64,000 bases of DNA from VFMC01 sp031404435 (GCA_031404435.1 JANNHO010000339.1:1-64000); one strand, 5' to 3'; positions 48,215 to 57,639 are shown, counted from the first letter of the stretch. A program made the numbers and translations. The notes: generated by a model from the sequence alone, not told the origin.

Positions 48215-49013
48215 GCGGCACCGCGGCACGCTCGCCAACGCCGTGCTGGCCGCGTTGGTCGTCGTGCTGTATGCGCCGCTGGTGTTCCTCATCGTCGCCA
48301 GCTTCAACTCCAACCCAGCGTCAACCGCATGGGATGGGTTCACCACTTCCTGGTACGTGAACGCGTTCGATGACCCGGCGCTGCGCAGGGCGGTCGGCGT
48401 CAGCGTGCGGCTGGCGTTGACGGCGTCGGCTCTGTCGGTGGTGGTGGGCACCGCTGCGGCGATCGCTGCCCGCAGGTCGCGCCTGCTGCTACGCGCCAAC
48501 GCGGTGCTGGCAACCGCGCGTGTCGCCACACCGGAGATCATCCTCGCCACCGGGCTCGCCGCTCTGCTGCCCACACTGCAGATCGCATTCGGGTTCCGGC
48601 CGATGCTGATTGCCCACGTCGCCTACCTATCGGCGTACGTCACCCTGATCGTCGGTGCCCGCGCCGCAGGGGCCAGCAGCGATCTCGAAGAAGCGGCGCT
48701 CGATCTCGGGGCCCGGCGATGGCAGGTGCTGCGAGACATCGTGTTGCCCGACCTCCGTCCGGCCATCGTGTCGGCGGGACTGCTCACCTTGGCGTTCTCG
48801 TTCGACGACGTGGCGCTCTCGCTGGCGTTGCGCGGCCCGAACGACACCACGGTGCCGATCTACATCTTCTCCGCCGTTCAACGCCGGGTCACACCAGCGA
48901 TCCATGCTGTCGGGGCGCTGATCGTGGCCGTCGGCGTGGTCGCGTTCGTTGCCGCCACGCTCGTGAACCGCGCCGTCGCCATGGGCGGCACCGAGGTTCA
49001 CCGCCGACCGTAG
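48204..49013 (+). CDS. PotC-type ABC permease
   Basis: A 269-residue six-helix permease. VVVLYAPLVFLIVASFNSNPASTAWDGFTTSWYVNAF is the PotC-like N-terminal segment. The EAA loop is SSDLEEAALDLGARRWQVLRDIVLPDLRPAIVSAGLL. FSFDDVALSLALRGPNDTTVPIYIFSAVQRRVTPAIHAVGAL follows. It overlaps the PotB-type gene by 11 bp and converges with the oxygenase gene (overlap 16 bp). Confidence 0.87.
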   Translation: MPRRRHRGTLANAVLAALVVVLYAPLVFLIVASFNSNPASTAWDGFTTSWYVNAFDDPALRRAVGVSVRLALTASALSVVVGTAAAIAARRSRLLLRANAVLATARVATPEIILATGLAALLPTLQIAFGFRPMLIAHVAYLSAYVTLIVGARAAGASSDLEEAALDLGARRWQVLRDIVLPDLRPAIVSAGLLTLAFSFDDVALSLALRGPNDTTVPIYIFSAVQRRVTPAIHAVGALIVAVGVVAFVAATLVNRAVAMGGTEVHRRP

Positions 49014-49810
49014 AAGCCCATCCGCTCGTCGTCGGTGAACGTCACGCCCGGCCGGTCGTAGTACGAGAACACCGCCACCACGCGGTCGCGGTGGCCCTCG
49101 ACCGGTGTGACCCGGTGCGCCGTATCGATCCCACGGAAGACGTTCAGCGTGCCAGGCATGATCGCGCGTGTGATCACTTCGGGATCCTTGCCGGCGAGCA
49201 GCCGGGCGACTCCGTCATGGTTCGGATCATCGGCGGTGCGCAGGTCGCGGCGGTACTGGAACTCCCCGCCGGCCATCGGTGCCTGGAGCAGCAGCGTGAC
49301 GGTGAACGCGGCACGGTCGAAGTGCCAGTTGAGCGCCTCGCCGTGCCGGTAGGACATCACGTTCACCCGGGCCATCGGGTCGTCCATGAGGTACAGACGC
49401 TCGGCGCCGATCACGTCTGCGAGCAATTGCCGCAGACCCCCGTGTTCGTAGATCGACACGACCGGCGACTGCGCCACCTGGTCGGCGCACACCGTTCGGT
49501 TGGTGGTCTCCATCAGCGCCAGCGCTGGATGGGTCGGGTCGACGCCCGCGACAGCAGCGGCGAAGTAGATGTTGTGCCGCCGACGGTGGACGAAGCTGTG
49601 CCCGTCGATCAGCGGACGCAGGCTGCGTAGCGCAATGCCGATCGCGTGAGCGGTGACGAACCGATCCAGGTTGAACATCCCGTCAGCGGCCAGATCGGCG
49701 CGGCACCGTTGCACGAGTGAGGCATACGCCACCGACCCCGGGTCGTGGAGCGGGTACGAGCTGAGATCGATCTCCGCCTCGATCGGCACTGGTGCAGGAT
49801 GGTCAGACAT
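48998..49810 (-). CDS. 2OG-Fe(II) oxygenase (HalD/ArpA-like)
   Basis: A 270-residue non-haem iron oxygenase. VNVMSYRHGEALNWHFDRAAFTVTLLLQAP holds the H-x-D metal pair, GGEFQYRRDLR follows, and GTLNVFRGIDTAHRVTPVEGHRDRVVAVFSYYDRPG supplies the distal His and the 2OG-binding Arg. Relatives hydroxylate or halogenate small amino-acid-like compounds. The adjacent polyamine/amino-acid-type ABC genes hint at such a substrate. It overlaps the CocE/NonD gene by 8 bp and is downstream of none. Confidence 0.8.
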   Translation of the reverse strand: MSDHPAPVPIEAEIDLSSYPLHDPGSVAYASLVQRCRADLAADGMFNLDRFVTAHAIGIALRSLRPLIDGHSFVHRRRHNIYFAAAVAGVDPTHPALALMETTNRTVCADQVAQSPVVSIYEHGGLRQLLADVIGAERLYLMDDPMARVNVMSYRHGEALNWHFDRAAFTVTLLLQAPMAGGEFQYRRDLRTADDPNHDGVARLLAGKDPEVITRAIMPGTLNVFRGIDTAHRVTPVEGHRDRVVAVFSYYDRPGVTFTDDERMGFYGRR

Positions 49811-51893
49811 GATCGCGGCGGATCAGGCGTTCGAAACGCCGTTCGGCAAACACCTCGTCGCCTTCATACGCGGTCAGTCGGGCTTCGATCAGGAACGTCT
49901 CCGCAGTGCAACTCATCACGATGTCACTCTCGACGCGCACGTCCCATTCGCCGCGACGGTAGGTGGCCCGGCATTCCACGCTGGCGGTTGCACTCAGTGG
50001 CTCGTCGTCGACCACCGACGACCAGCGCACCCGCGTGAACGTCTGCTCGGTGCCGATGTCGTCGAGTACGTACACACCGTCGTCTCGCGACGCAACGAAC
50101 GTTGTCCGGCGCTCGCCAAGATCGTCGGTGATGTGGCGAGTTTCCGAGCCGTCGCGAACTACCGTCACCGGGCCGGCCTCGGTGTCCTCCGGCGGACCGA
50201 ATACGTTGTCGGGCAGCTCGGTGAACCCCGTGAGCCCGCTGGTCACCGGCAGGTCGATTGTGGAGAAATCCTCGTGCACCGTGAGGGTGACCGGGTGCGG
50301 CGACGGCCAGATCATCGGCCACAGGCTGGTCGACACCGAGACCCGCAATCGGTGCCCGGTCGGCACCGTCAGGGCGATTGGCTTCAGTTCGACCACCACG
50401 TCGTACGGCTGGCCCGATTCCAACGGCTCGGGGTGCTCATGGCTGTCGCGGTGGCACAGGTTGAGCACGCCGTAACTCAACCGTTCGACGGTTCCATCAG
50501 GGTGCACAGCGTTGAGCCGCACGGCCACCAGCGCGTTCGGCTGATCGCTGCTCACCCGCAGCCGGGCGTACGGGCGACCGGCAAGATCGATCGGCTCATC
50601 GAGTGGATCGCCGGTGTAGGTGAGCGATCCGGCGTCGTCGTAACGCTGATCGAGCGGGAGCTCGGGGGCGATCTTCCCTAGCCCGTACGCACACCACTGT
50701 CCGCCGGCCAGGCCGGTCGTCTGTGGGGAACACACGGCGGCAATGCAGGGTGGGGTGTCGCTGTGGCCGGTGTCGCAGTGCACGGTCTCGCTGGCGCCGG
50801 GGGCCACGAGTGCGTTCCGGGCGAACTGCAACGTGAACCGTTCCACCCCCGTCGGCCACTCCGCGAAGGCGATCCATCGGCCGACCCGTTCAGGGATGTG
50901 GCCCGCAGGGCGCTGCGATTCTTGTCGCCACATGCGCATCGCCGGGTCGTCGTCGACCCCGGTCGCGTGGCCGCACAGCCACCGGTCCCACCATCGCTTG
51001 GCTTCCTGTAGGAAGCCGATCGCCGGGCCGGGAACACCGTCCTGGGGGTACTTGTGGCCCCACGGCCCGACGATGCCCTTGCATGTCGACGACAAATTTT
51101 CGACCAGGTCGAACACTCCCGCGGTGTACCCGTCGGCCCACCCGCTGACCGCAAGCACGGGCACCTCGATGGCCGCATAGTCCTCGATCACCGAGCCGTG
51201 CTTCCAGAACGCGTCGCGTCGCTGGTGCTCGAGCCAGTCTGCGGGAGCGAGGCCGGCGTTGGCGATGCGGTCGCGCCACATGTCGCGCCAGCGATCGGCA
51301 CCGACGACGTCGGGGTCGGGGGGAAAGCCGTTCATCGTGAAGAAGTACGCACCCCACTCGAGGTTTTCCTCGTTGAGGCAGCCACCGGTGAAGTGGACGT
51401 CGCCGTGGTAGCGGTCGACCGTGGAGCACAATGAAATCACCGCCTTCAGCGCTGGTGGGCGGCGGGCCGCGATCTGCAGACCGTTGAAGCCGCCCCACGA
51501 GATGCCGATCATGCCGACCGAGCCGGACGACCACGGCTGCCCAGCCAACCAGGCGATCACCTCGAGACCGTCGTCCTGCTCGCGCAGTGCGTACTCGTCG
51601 CCGACCAGGCCGTCGGAATCGCCCATCCCGGCGATGTCCACGCGGGCGCAGGCGTAGCCGTTGGCGGCGAACCACCGGTGCATTCCCTCGTCGCCGAGTC
51701 GGGTGCCGTCGCGGCGGCGGTACGGGATGTATTCCAGGATCACCGGGGCCGGATCGGTAGCGGCTCCTTTCGGCAGGAACAACCGGACGGCGAGACGGCG
51801 CCCGTCGGACATCGGAATCCATTCGGTCTCGATCTCGTCGATGAGGTGCAGGACATCCCGGTGCGCAGCGATGGGCGAAGCGTAGGCCCCCAC
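49803..51893 (-). CDS. CocE/NonD-family hydrolase (X-Pro dipeptidyl-peptidase-like)
   Basis: A 696-residue two-domain protein. The N-terminal alpha/beta hydrolase part has SDGRRLAVRLFLPKG, YACARVDIAGMGDSDG, SVGMIGISWGGFNGLQIAARRPPALKAVI (G-x-S-W-G-G nucleophile) and GWADGYTAGVFDL. The C-terminal jelly-roll domain starts near LTYTGDPLDEPIDLAGRPYARLRVSSDQP. It probably hydrolyses an ester or amide such as a cocaine- or X-Pro-like substrate. It begins at GTG 51891-51893. The gene order puts it in front of the 2OG oxygenase (8-bp overlap). Confidence 0.85.
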   Translation of the reverse strand: MGAYASPIAAHRDVLHLIDEIETEWIPMSDGRRLAVRLFLPKGAATDPAPVILEYIPYRRRDGTRLGDEGMHRWFAANGYACARVDIAGMGDSDGLVGDEYALREQDDGLEVIAWLAGQPWSSGSVGMIGISWGGFNGLQIAARRPPALKAVISLCSTVDRYHGDVHFTGGCLNEENLEWGAYFFTMNGFPPDPDVVGADRWRDMWRDRIANAGLAPADWLEHQRRDAFWKHGSVIEDYAAIEVPVLAVSGWADGYTAGVFDLVENLSSTCKGIVGPWGHKYPQDGVPGPAIGFLQEAKRWWDRWLCGHATGVDDDPAMRMWRQESQRPAGHIPERVGRWIAFAEWPTGVERFTLQFARNALVAPGASETVHCDTGHSDTPPCIAAVCSPQTTGLAGGQWCAYGLGKIAPELPLDQRYDDAGSLTYTGDPLDEPIDLAGRPYARLRVSSDQPNALVAVRLNAVHPDGTVERLSYGVLNLCHRDSHEHPEPLESGQPYDVVVELKPIALTVPTGHRLRVSVSTSLWPMIWPSPHPVTLTVHEDFSTIDLPVTSGLTGFTELPDNVFGPPEDTEAGPVTVVRDGSETRHITDDLGERRTTFVASRDDGVYVLDDIGTEQTFTRVRWSSVVDDEPLSATASVECRATYRRGEWDVRVESDIVMSCTAETFLIEARLTAYEGDEVFAERRFERLIRRDHV

Positions 51894-51930
51894 TCAGCCG
51901 GTCACGATGTCGAGGCCGGCGAGATGTAGC

Positions 51931-54435
51931 TCAGCTGGCGTAGATCGTCAGGGTGCGGGTGGCCAGGTTCCTGCCGGTGATCCAGTGCGTGTAGTCGATG
52001 TGCGCCCGGTACTCGCCCGCGCGGGGCGGCAACAGCAACAGGTCGTAGCGTTCGGCCGAACCGAACGCGACCCGGTCGGTCATGACCGGGCGCCCCATGG
52101 CACGCATGAGCGGGCTCGGTCCGGCAGGGTTGGACGTATCGCGCAGCGGTCGACCATCGTGGGCGATCAGTTCGCCGATCCTTGCCGGTGTCACCCCGTC
52201 GGCCTCGGTGATCCGTAGCCGGCACGGAAAGTAGCTCGCGTTGACGGCGCGCAGCAATGACGGAGCCTTGCCGCTACCGACGACGTTCGCCCGGATCTCG
52301 CTCAGGACCTGCACACCGCCGGTCGTCGGTGCCGGCCGCGACAGGTTCCCGCCGAGGATGTAGAAGTGCGTGGGATCGAAGCGGTTCAGCCCCACGTCTT
52401 CACCGGACAGTCCGGCGGCATGGCCCAACTGGTGCCAACGCGGGTCAACCGTGTACGGCACCAGCAGCGTCTCCGTGGCGATGTCGTACTCCGGTCCGTC
52501 GACGAAGGAACGGCGGGTCCTGCCCGGTGTCACCGGATAGCTCGGGTGAACGATTGGGTCGATGATCAGCGACCCGAACATGCCCAACTGCACATGCAGC
52601 ACCGTGTTGACGTGGCAGTGGTAGAAGTACGTGCCAGACGAGCCCTTGTTCGGGTCGCCCGGAACGCCACGCTCGGGCGACCACTGGTACGTGTACTCGC
52701 CCGTCACCTCGAACGAGGTGTGGCCGACACCGTCGTTGCGCGGGTCGGGCTCCTGTCCGTGGATGTGGATCGTGTGCACCCGCTTCGATGCTTTCAGTAG
52801 CAAGTGGATCAGTTCACCCTCGGTGGCGCGCAGAAGCGGTGATGGAAGACCCCGGCCGGACGTGGCGTCCTCGAAACCCCAGATCTCGTGCTCGGCACCG
52901 TCGGGGAAGCGCAGCCTGCGGTTGAAGAACTTGCGCAGGAACGTGCGGTCGGGCGTTTTGCGGAACTCGGTCGCGGGGCTGCCCTCCTTCGGTTGATCCA
53001 CGGCGAACGCAACCTGGGTCGGATAGGTGTGGTGCTCCGCCGTCGGCGCCGCCGGGCCCGCAAGGGTCGGAGGGGCCATCACCCAGTCAGCCATCAACCC
53101 ACCCGGGTACAGCCCACCGTGGGCGGTTTGCGAGGTCTCGGCATGACAGTGCATGGGATAGTGCCAGTCCTCCGTTCGCGCCGCGAACACCTCTGGGAGC
53201 GCGTCGGGCGGCGGTTTCAACGGGAGCACGACCACCTTGCGGTCGAGCGGGTCGAGCTCGACGGTGTCCTCCCAGTGCTGCAACAGCACATGGCCCTCCT
53301 CGTCGATCCCGCCGGTGGTGCGGCTGTAGTCGACAGCGTTGTTGCGCAGTGTCCACACGTGATTGCCGTGGAAGTGCATCTGGTGAACCGCGACGCCGGC
53401 GTTGACCATCCGGATCATCTGCCCGGAGACAACGGTGGTGGCTGTCGCAGATGCGCTGAAGTTGCGCACGTCGGTGCGCCGCGGTGACCCGGCGACGAGC
53501 GTTTCCTCGTGGCTGGCGAGGTTGATCTCCTCGTTCTCGGTCACGGCAACCGATTCGAACCCGGCACGGCCGTTGAGTGTGAAGTACGCCGGCACGGCCG
53601 GGGTGGCGACGGGGTCGATGGTCTCGCCGAGATGTGCTCGGCGGCCCCACACCGGGTCGATGTCGTGGCAGATCCACAGCCACTGGCGCTCGAACTCGGC
53701 ACCGCCAGAAGTGAGTCGCCAGTGATCGTCGGCCGGTACGACGACGAGCACGCCGAACAGCCCCAGCGTCCGCTGCACCGATCCGCCTCCCGGATCGGCG
53801 AAGACGTAGGTGCCGGCGGCGGGCGCGCTCAGCTCGAGGGTTGCCGTTTGTCCAGGAGCAATCGTCCCGGTGGTGGCGAGCCCAAGAAACGACAGCTCGT
53901 GGGGCTGCGTCAACGTGTTGTGAACGCGGAGGCGGATGCGACTGCCGGTCTCGGCGATGATGGTTCGTGCCGGGAAGTAGCTGCCCCAGTGCTTGCGTTT
54001 CAAGGCGTACACGAGCGGGTCACCGACAACCGGGTGGGCCGGCGACGGTCGGCCCTTCGGGGGCGGCGCAGCAGTCGGTGGGAACAGGCGGTCGGCCACC
54101 ATCCGACCATCGGCGAAGAAGATGTGCGGGGTCGCGGTGAGGCTCGGAGATGGATCATTGATCGTGGTCGGCCGATTGCCGAAGCCGCGCATGTACACCA
54201 TCGCCCCGTCGACCATCGGCACGTACCCCTCGTTGACGTACAGGTCGAGTACGCCGTCGTTCGGCACGATGCGGCTCGGGGTCGACGCTGCCGCCGAACC
54301 GCGTAGCAAACTCGCGGCCCCGGCACCAGCGGTGACGGCCCCCACCGCGGCACCGTAGCGAAGCACATCGCGCCTCGTCGGAGCATCGGCATCCGCTGCC
54401 GTGGCAGGCCCAGTAGAGATGTCCGGTGATGTCAT
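51931..54435 (-). CDS. Multicopper oxidase, Tat-exported
   Basis: An 834-residue protein. TRRDVLRYGAAVGAVTAGAGAAS is a twin-arginine leader. Copper motifs appear twice over: VHQMHFHGNHVW, WHYPMHCHAETSQ, then VHTIHIHGQEPDP and YFYHCHVNTVLHVQLGMFGSL. This suggests a three-domain oxidase larger than laccase/CueO. Substrate could be Mn(II), bilirubin or phenolics; sequence alone does not decide. ATG overlaps the stop of the upstream Tat-protein gene (ATGA), so the two are co-expressed and probably partners. Confidence 0.85.
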   Translation of the reverse strand: MTSPDISTGPATAADADAPTRRDVLRYGAAVGAVTAGAGAASLLRGSAAASTPSRIVPNDGVLDLYVNEGYVPMVDGAMVYMRGFGNRPTTINDPSPSLTATPHIFFADGRMVADRLFPPTAAPPPKGRPSPAHPVVGDPLVYALKRKHWGSYFPARTIIAETGSRIRLRVHNTLTQPHELSFLGLATTGTIAPGQTATLELSAPAAGTYVFADPGGGSVQRTLGLFGVLVVVPADDHWRLTSGGAEFERQWLWICHDIDPVWGRRAHLGETIDPVATPAVPAYFTLNGRAGFESVAVTENEEINLASHEETLVAGSPRRTDVRNFSASATATTVVSGQMIRMVNAGVAVHQMHFHGNHVWTLRNNAVDYSRTTGGIDEEGHVLLQHWEDTVELDPLDRKVVVLPLKPPPDALPEVFAARTEDWHYPMHCHAETSQTAHGGLYPGGLMADWVMAPPTLAGPAAPTAEHHTYPTQVAFAVDQPKEGSPATEFRKTPDRTFLRKFFNRRLRFPDGAEHEIWGFEDATSGRGLPSPLLRATEGELIHLLLKASKRVHTIHIHGQEPDPRNDGVGHTSFEVTGEYTYQWSPERGVPGDPNKGSSGTYFYHCHVNTVLHVQLGMFGSLIIDPIVHPSYPVTPGRTRRSFVDGPEYDIATETLLVPYTVDPRWHQLGHAAGLSGEDVGLNRFDPTHFYILGGNLSRPAPTTGGVQVLSEIRANVVGSGKAPSLLRAVNASYFPCRLRITEADGVTPARIGELIAHDGRPLRDTSNPAGPSPLMRAMGRPVMTDRVAFGSAERYDLLLLPPRAGEYRAHIDYTHWITGRNLATRTLTIYAS

Positions 54436-55076
54436 TGGGTGCCCCCGTTGGTGGCGAGTGGTGCGACTTCGAGCACGAACGTGGTCGGCACGGGCCGGGC
54501 GACGTCGTCGTAGGACAGGCTCAACGTTGCCGCTCCGCCCGGTGGGGCGAGGTAGCTGATCCAGCCGCTGACGGTGGTATGCGCAGCGACTTCGCGGACC
54601 GCGAGCTCGAAGTCGTATGGCGCGACGCTCGGCCCATCGGGGCCGACCTGCAAGCGGAACTGTCCGGGCGAGAGCAGGATCGGCCGGTCCAAGCCGTTGT
54701 GCACTTCGATGTCGACGCGCAAGGCGTCGGCCCAGGGGTTGTGCGCCGCGACCGTGGCGTCGTCTGCTGTTGCTGCAGCGTGGCCACCGTGGCTCGCTTG
54801 CGCGGCCCGTGGGGTACGTGGGGCGAGCGATGCCGACACGACGGCGACACTGCCGAAGCTCGTCGGCGCGCCGCGACCTCGAGTGATGACGGTCGCGCCG
54901 GACTCGTCGCGGATGGTCGACACGATCGCCGGTGCTGCAACTGCCCCAGCAGCCGCAACTGCGCCGGCCCCGAGCAGCACGGTGAACACCTGCCGTCGCG
55001 ACCAGCGCTCGGAGGTGGCCGCTGCAGAGCGGCCTGCTGCGGTGCCTCGCGGTGAAACCAGTGCGTGGTCGTGCAT
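54432..55076 (-). CDS. Tat-exported DUF4352-like protein
   Basis: A 214-residue protein. WSRRQVFTVLLGAGAVAAAGAVAAP is a twin-arginine signal. The mature part (DIEVHNGLDRPILLSPGQFRLQVGPDGPSVAPYDFELAVREVAAHTTVSGWISYLAPPGG) is a beta sandwich resembling DUF4352/telomeric-repeat-binding-like domains. A His-rich stretch SHGGHAAATADD might bind copper. AAAGGGGCGG precedes ATG 55074-55076. It is coupled to the multicopper oxidase by a 4-bp overlap, suggesting a copper-delivery or anchoring role. Confidence 0.68.
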   Translation of the reverse strand: MHDHALVSPRGTAAGRSAAATSERWSRRQVFTVLLGAGAVAAAGAVAAPAIVSTIRDESGATVITRGRGAPTSFGSVAVVSASLAPRTPRAAQASHGGHAAATADDATVAAHNPWADALRVDIEVHNGLDRPILLSPGQFRLQVGPDGPSVAPYDFELAVREVAAHTTVSGWISYLAPPGGAATLSLSYDDVARPVPTTFVLEVAPLATNGGTQ

Positions 55077-55208
55077 GTCCGCCCCTTTTGCCCATACGAC
55101 TTGTTGGGCTCCCTTCGTACGACCGCAGCCTTCGGAAAACCTTTGAGCGGTGCCGGTGGGATCAGGGTGCGTTGGGAACAGATCCATCCCCGGCGGCGGC
55201 ATGCGGCG

Positions 55209-55214
55209 TAGCGT
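55209..55214 (+). promoter_or_regulatory. -10 hexamer TAGCGT
   Basis: It is 7 nt before GTG 55222, leaderless start of the lipase-like gene. Confidence 0.45.
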
Positions 55215-55221
55215 TGGGGGT

Positions 55222-56040
55222 GTGGATGATGTCGTCACGTCGCCGCGGCGCGAGATTCGGCCGCCGGATCGGATCTTGCAGTTGGCCGAGAGTCGCGCAG
55301 TGTTCGAGTTCGGCGCGTTCTTAGCTGCTTCGCCAGCGCTGCGTTTCGCCGGACGCGGTGACCGTCATCCGGTGCTCGTGCTGCCCGGCTTTACTGCGGG
55401 GGACCGGTCGACGGCACCGCTGCGGGCGGTGCTGCGGTCGCAGGGCTACTGGACGCACGGGTGGCAGCTCGGGCCGAACTACGGCCCAACTGACCGCATC
55501 GTCGGCGGACTCGCCCGGCGGTTACAGCAACTCTACGAACGACACGAACAGCCAGTGAGCTTGATCGGGTGGAGCCTCGGTGGCATCTATGCCCGCGAAC
55601 TGGCCCGATTACAACCGTCCAGGGTCCGTCAGGTGATCACTCTGGGTTCGCCGTTCCGGATGGTCGACGGTGATCGCTCGGCTGCCTCGGGCCTGGCCGA
55701 CCGGATGGCCAAGCGGTTCAGTAGCGAGTGGACTGCGCTCGCGCTCGACGAGGCCAATCGGGCCCCGCTGACCGTGCCGTCGACGGCGATCTACTCACGC
55801 ACCGATGGGGTGTGCCGCTGGCACACCTGCATTGACGAAGTCTCCCACACCCATGAAAACATTGAGGTCCGCGGCAGCCACTCGGGTCTCGGCTTCAACC
55901 CGGCAGTGATCGTCGCCGTATCGGATCGGCTCGCCCAGCGTCGCGGCGAATGGCGCCCGTTCAAACCGCCGCTGACGATGCGTCACGCGTTCCCCCGACC
56001 CGCCTCGTTCGAGCCCCTTACCGCGCCCGGGCTTTCGTAG
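55222..56040 (+). CDS. Lipase-like alpha/beta hydrolase
   Basis: A 272-residue protein. VLVLPGFTAGDRSTAPLRAVLRSQGYWTHGW is the lid/oxyanion region, LIGWSLGGIYARELARLQPSRVRQVITLGSPF carries the G-W-S-L-G nucleophile elbow, and RGSHSGLGFNP supplies the His. This set resembles triacylglycerol or wax lipases. GTG 55222 is chosen over ATG 55150 because of the TAGCGT hexamer. It is convergent with the WS/DGAT gene (overlap 23 bp), consistent with storage-lipid turnover. Confidence 0.78.
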   Translation: MDDVVTSPRREIRPPDRILQLAESRAVFEFGAFLAASPALRFAGRGDRHPVLVLPGFTAGDRSTAPLRAVLRSQGYWTHGWQLGPNYGPTDRIVGGLARRLQQLYERHEQPVSLIGWSLGGIYARELARLQPSRVRQVITLGSPFRMVDGDRSAASGLADRMAKRFSSEWTALALDEANRAPLTVPSTAIYSRTDGVCRWHTCIDEVSHTHENIEVRGSHSGLGFNPAVIVAVSDRLAQRRGEWRPFKPPLTMRHAFPRPASFEPLTAPGLS

Positions 56041-57577
56041 CCGGGGCCTTCTTGACCGGTGCTTTCTTGACGGGGGCCTGCTTGGCCGGGGCACGCTTGA
56101 CGGGGGCCTTCTCGGCGGGGACGGCGCAGGCGACAAGGAGTTGATTCACCTCGTCGACGCACAAGTCGACGAGGTCTTCGAGGTCGGGCACCAGCTCGCG
56201 GCACGCGACCAGGCCGAAGTCGAGCGTGTCGACGTAGCTCTGCACCGTGATGTTCAAGCCTTGACCGTCGATCACGGTCGACACCGGATAGAAGTGCTTC
56301 ATCGTGGCTCCCGCCAGGTACAGCGGTTGGCGGGGACCTGGGACGTTGGAGATGACCAGGTTGACCGGCGGGTTCATCCGGTCGGCGATGCGGGTCGCGG
56401 CGGCCATCCGGATCGCCCGCGTGGCCAACGCCGGCGTGGCGAACTGGGTGAACTCGGCGATCAGATCAGCTGGCAACATGTCGAACTGATGCTTGGCGGC
56501 GTCCATCGTCTCGTGCACCGCGTGCACACGTTCGACGGGGTCGTCGAGGTCGGTCGGTAGTGTCGATACCAGTGCCGACACCCGGTTGGTCCAGATGTCG
56601 GCCTCGTCGCCGCTGCGGATCGAGATCGGCACCATCGCCACCAACGCCTCGGCCGGCAAGGCGTCGTGGCCGTGCAGGTAGCGGCGCAACGCCCCGGCGC
56701 ACACGGCCATGACGACATCGTTGACCGTTGCCCCGAGATGGTTCTTGATCGTCTTGATGTCGTCGAGCGGTACGGAGCGCATCGCGAATCGGCGGTGCGC
56801 GGTGATCGACGCGTTGAACGGCGTGCGCGGCGCAGCGCGTAGCGGCATCGTCGGTGGCCGGTCGCGGGTGTCGGCTTGCCGCCCGCGAGGGAGTCGGCGA
56901 CGGATTGCGTCGAGCACGCTGGCCATCTCCACCCCGCGCACGGCGGTGGCTGCTTCGCTCATGGCTCGCAGGCCGAGCCGCGCCGCTCGACCCGGGTTCG
57001 CGGCCAGGTGCAGCGCGGCCTGGCGGAGCACGTCGTTCGTGGAGGGAACCTTGTCGACAGGCCACGGATGCAGGCCGTTATCGGCATGCTCGGGTGGGTG
57101 CGGCTCGGCGTCGAGCATGATCGTCAACAGTTCCACCCCGGACGCTCCGTCGATGGTTGCGTGGTGCACCTTGGTGAGGATCGCGAAGTCGTCGTCGGGG
57201 AGACCTTCGATCACGTACGCCTCCCACAGCGGGCGGCTCCGGTCGAGCGGACGGCCGATCAGCCGAGCCACTTGCTCGGACAGCTGCGCCTGACTCCCCG
57301 GCGCGGGCAGACCAAGGTGGCGGACGTGGAAGTCGAGATCGAAATCGGGGTCGAGGATCCAGAACGGTCGATCGAGCCCCATCGGCACCTCGACCAGCCT
57401 CCGCCGGAACGGATCGATCAGGTGCATGCGCGCTTCGAGCTGCGACCGGAACGCTTCGAACGGTTCGAACGATGGATCGTTCGGCCGCCGGTACACCGAC
57501 AGGCTTGAGACATGCCCGAATGATGTGGCCGTTTCCATGTAGAGGAATCCGGCATCCAATCCGCTGAGCTGTTTCAT
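56018..57577 (-). CDS. WS/DGAT wax ester synthase/diacylglycerol acyltransferase
   Basis: A 519-residue acyltransferase. KVHHATIDGASGVELL contains the catalytic HHxxxDG near residue 140. GATVNDVVMAVCAGALRRYL and NLVISNVPGPRQPLYLAGA are the other two family motifs. It esterifies fatty acyl-CoA with diacylglycerol or long-chain alcohol to make storage lipid. The C-terminus has a Lys/Pro/Ala-rich tail (KAPVKR/KAPVKK repeats) absent from typical members. ATG 57575-57577 is preceded by GGAG. Confidence 0.88.
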   Translation of the reverse strand: MKQLSGLDAGFLYMETATSFGHVSSLSVYRRPNDPSFEPFEAFRSQLEARMHLIDPFRRRLVEVPMGLDRPFWILDPDFDLDFHVRHLGLPAPGSQAQLSEQVARLIGRPLDRSRPLWEAYVIEGLPDDDFAILTKVHHATIDGASGVELLTIMLDAEPHPPEHADNGLHPWPVDKVPSTNDVLRQAALHLAANPGRAARLGLRAMSEAATAVRGVEMASVLDAIRRRLPRGRQADTRDRPPTMPLRAAPRTPFNASITAHRRFAMRSVPLDDIKTIKNHLGATVNDVVMAVCAGALRRYLHGHDALPAEALVAMVPISIRSGDEADIWTNRVSALVSTLPTDLDDPVERVHAVHETMDAAKHQFDMLPADLIAEFTQFATPALATRAIRMAAATRIADRMNPPVNLVISNVPGPRQPLYLAGATMKHFYPVSTVIDGQGLNITVQSYVDTLDFGLVACRELVPDLEDLVDLCVDEVNQLLVACAVPAEKAPVKRAPAKQAPVKKAPVKKAPATKARAR

Positions 57578-57639
57578 CGTGCTCCGATCCTCGTGATGTC
57601 GGTCATCCTGCCACGCGGACACCTGGTGTTCGAGCCCGA

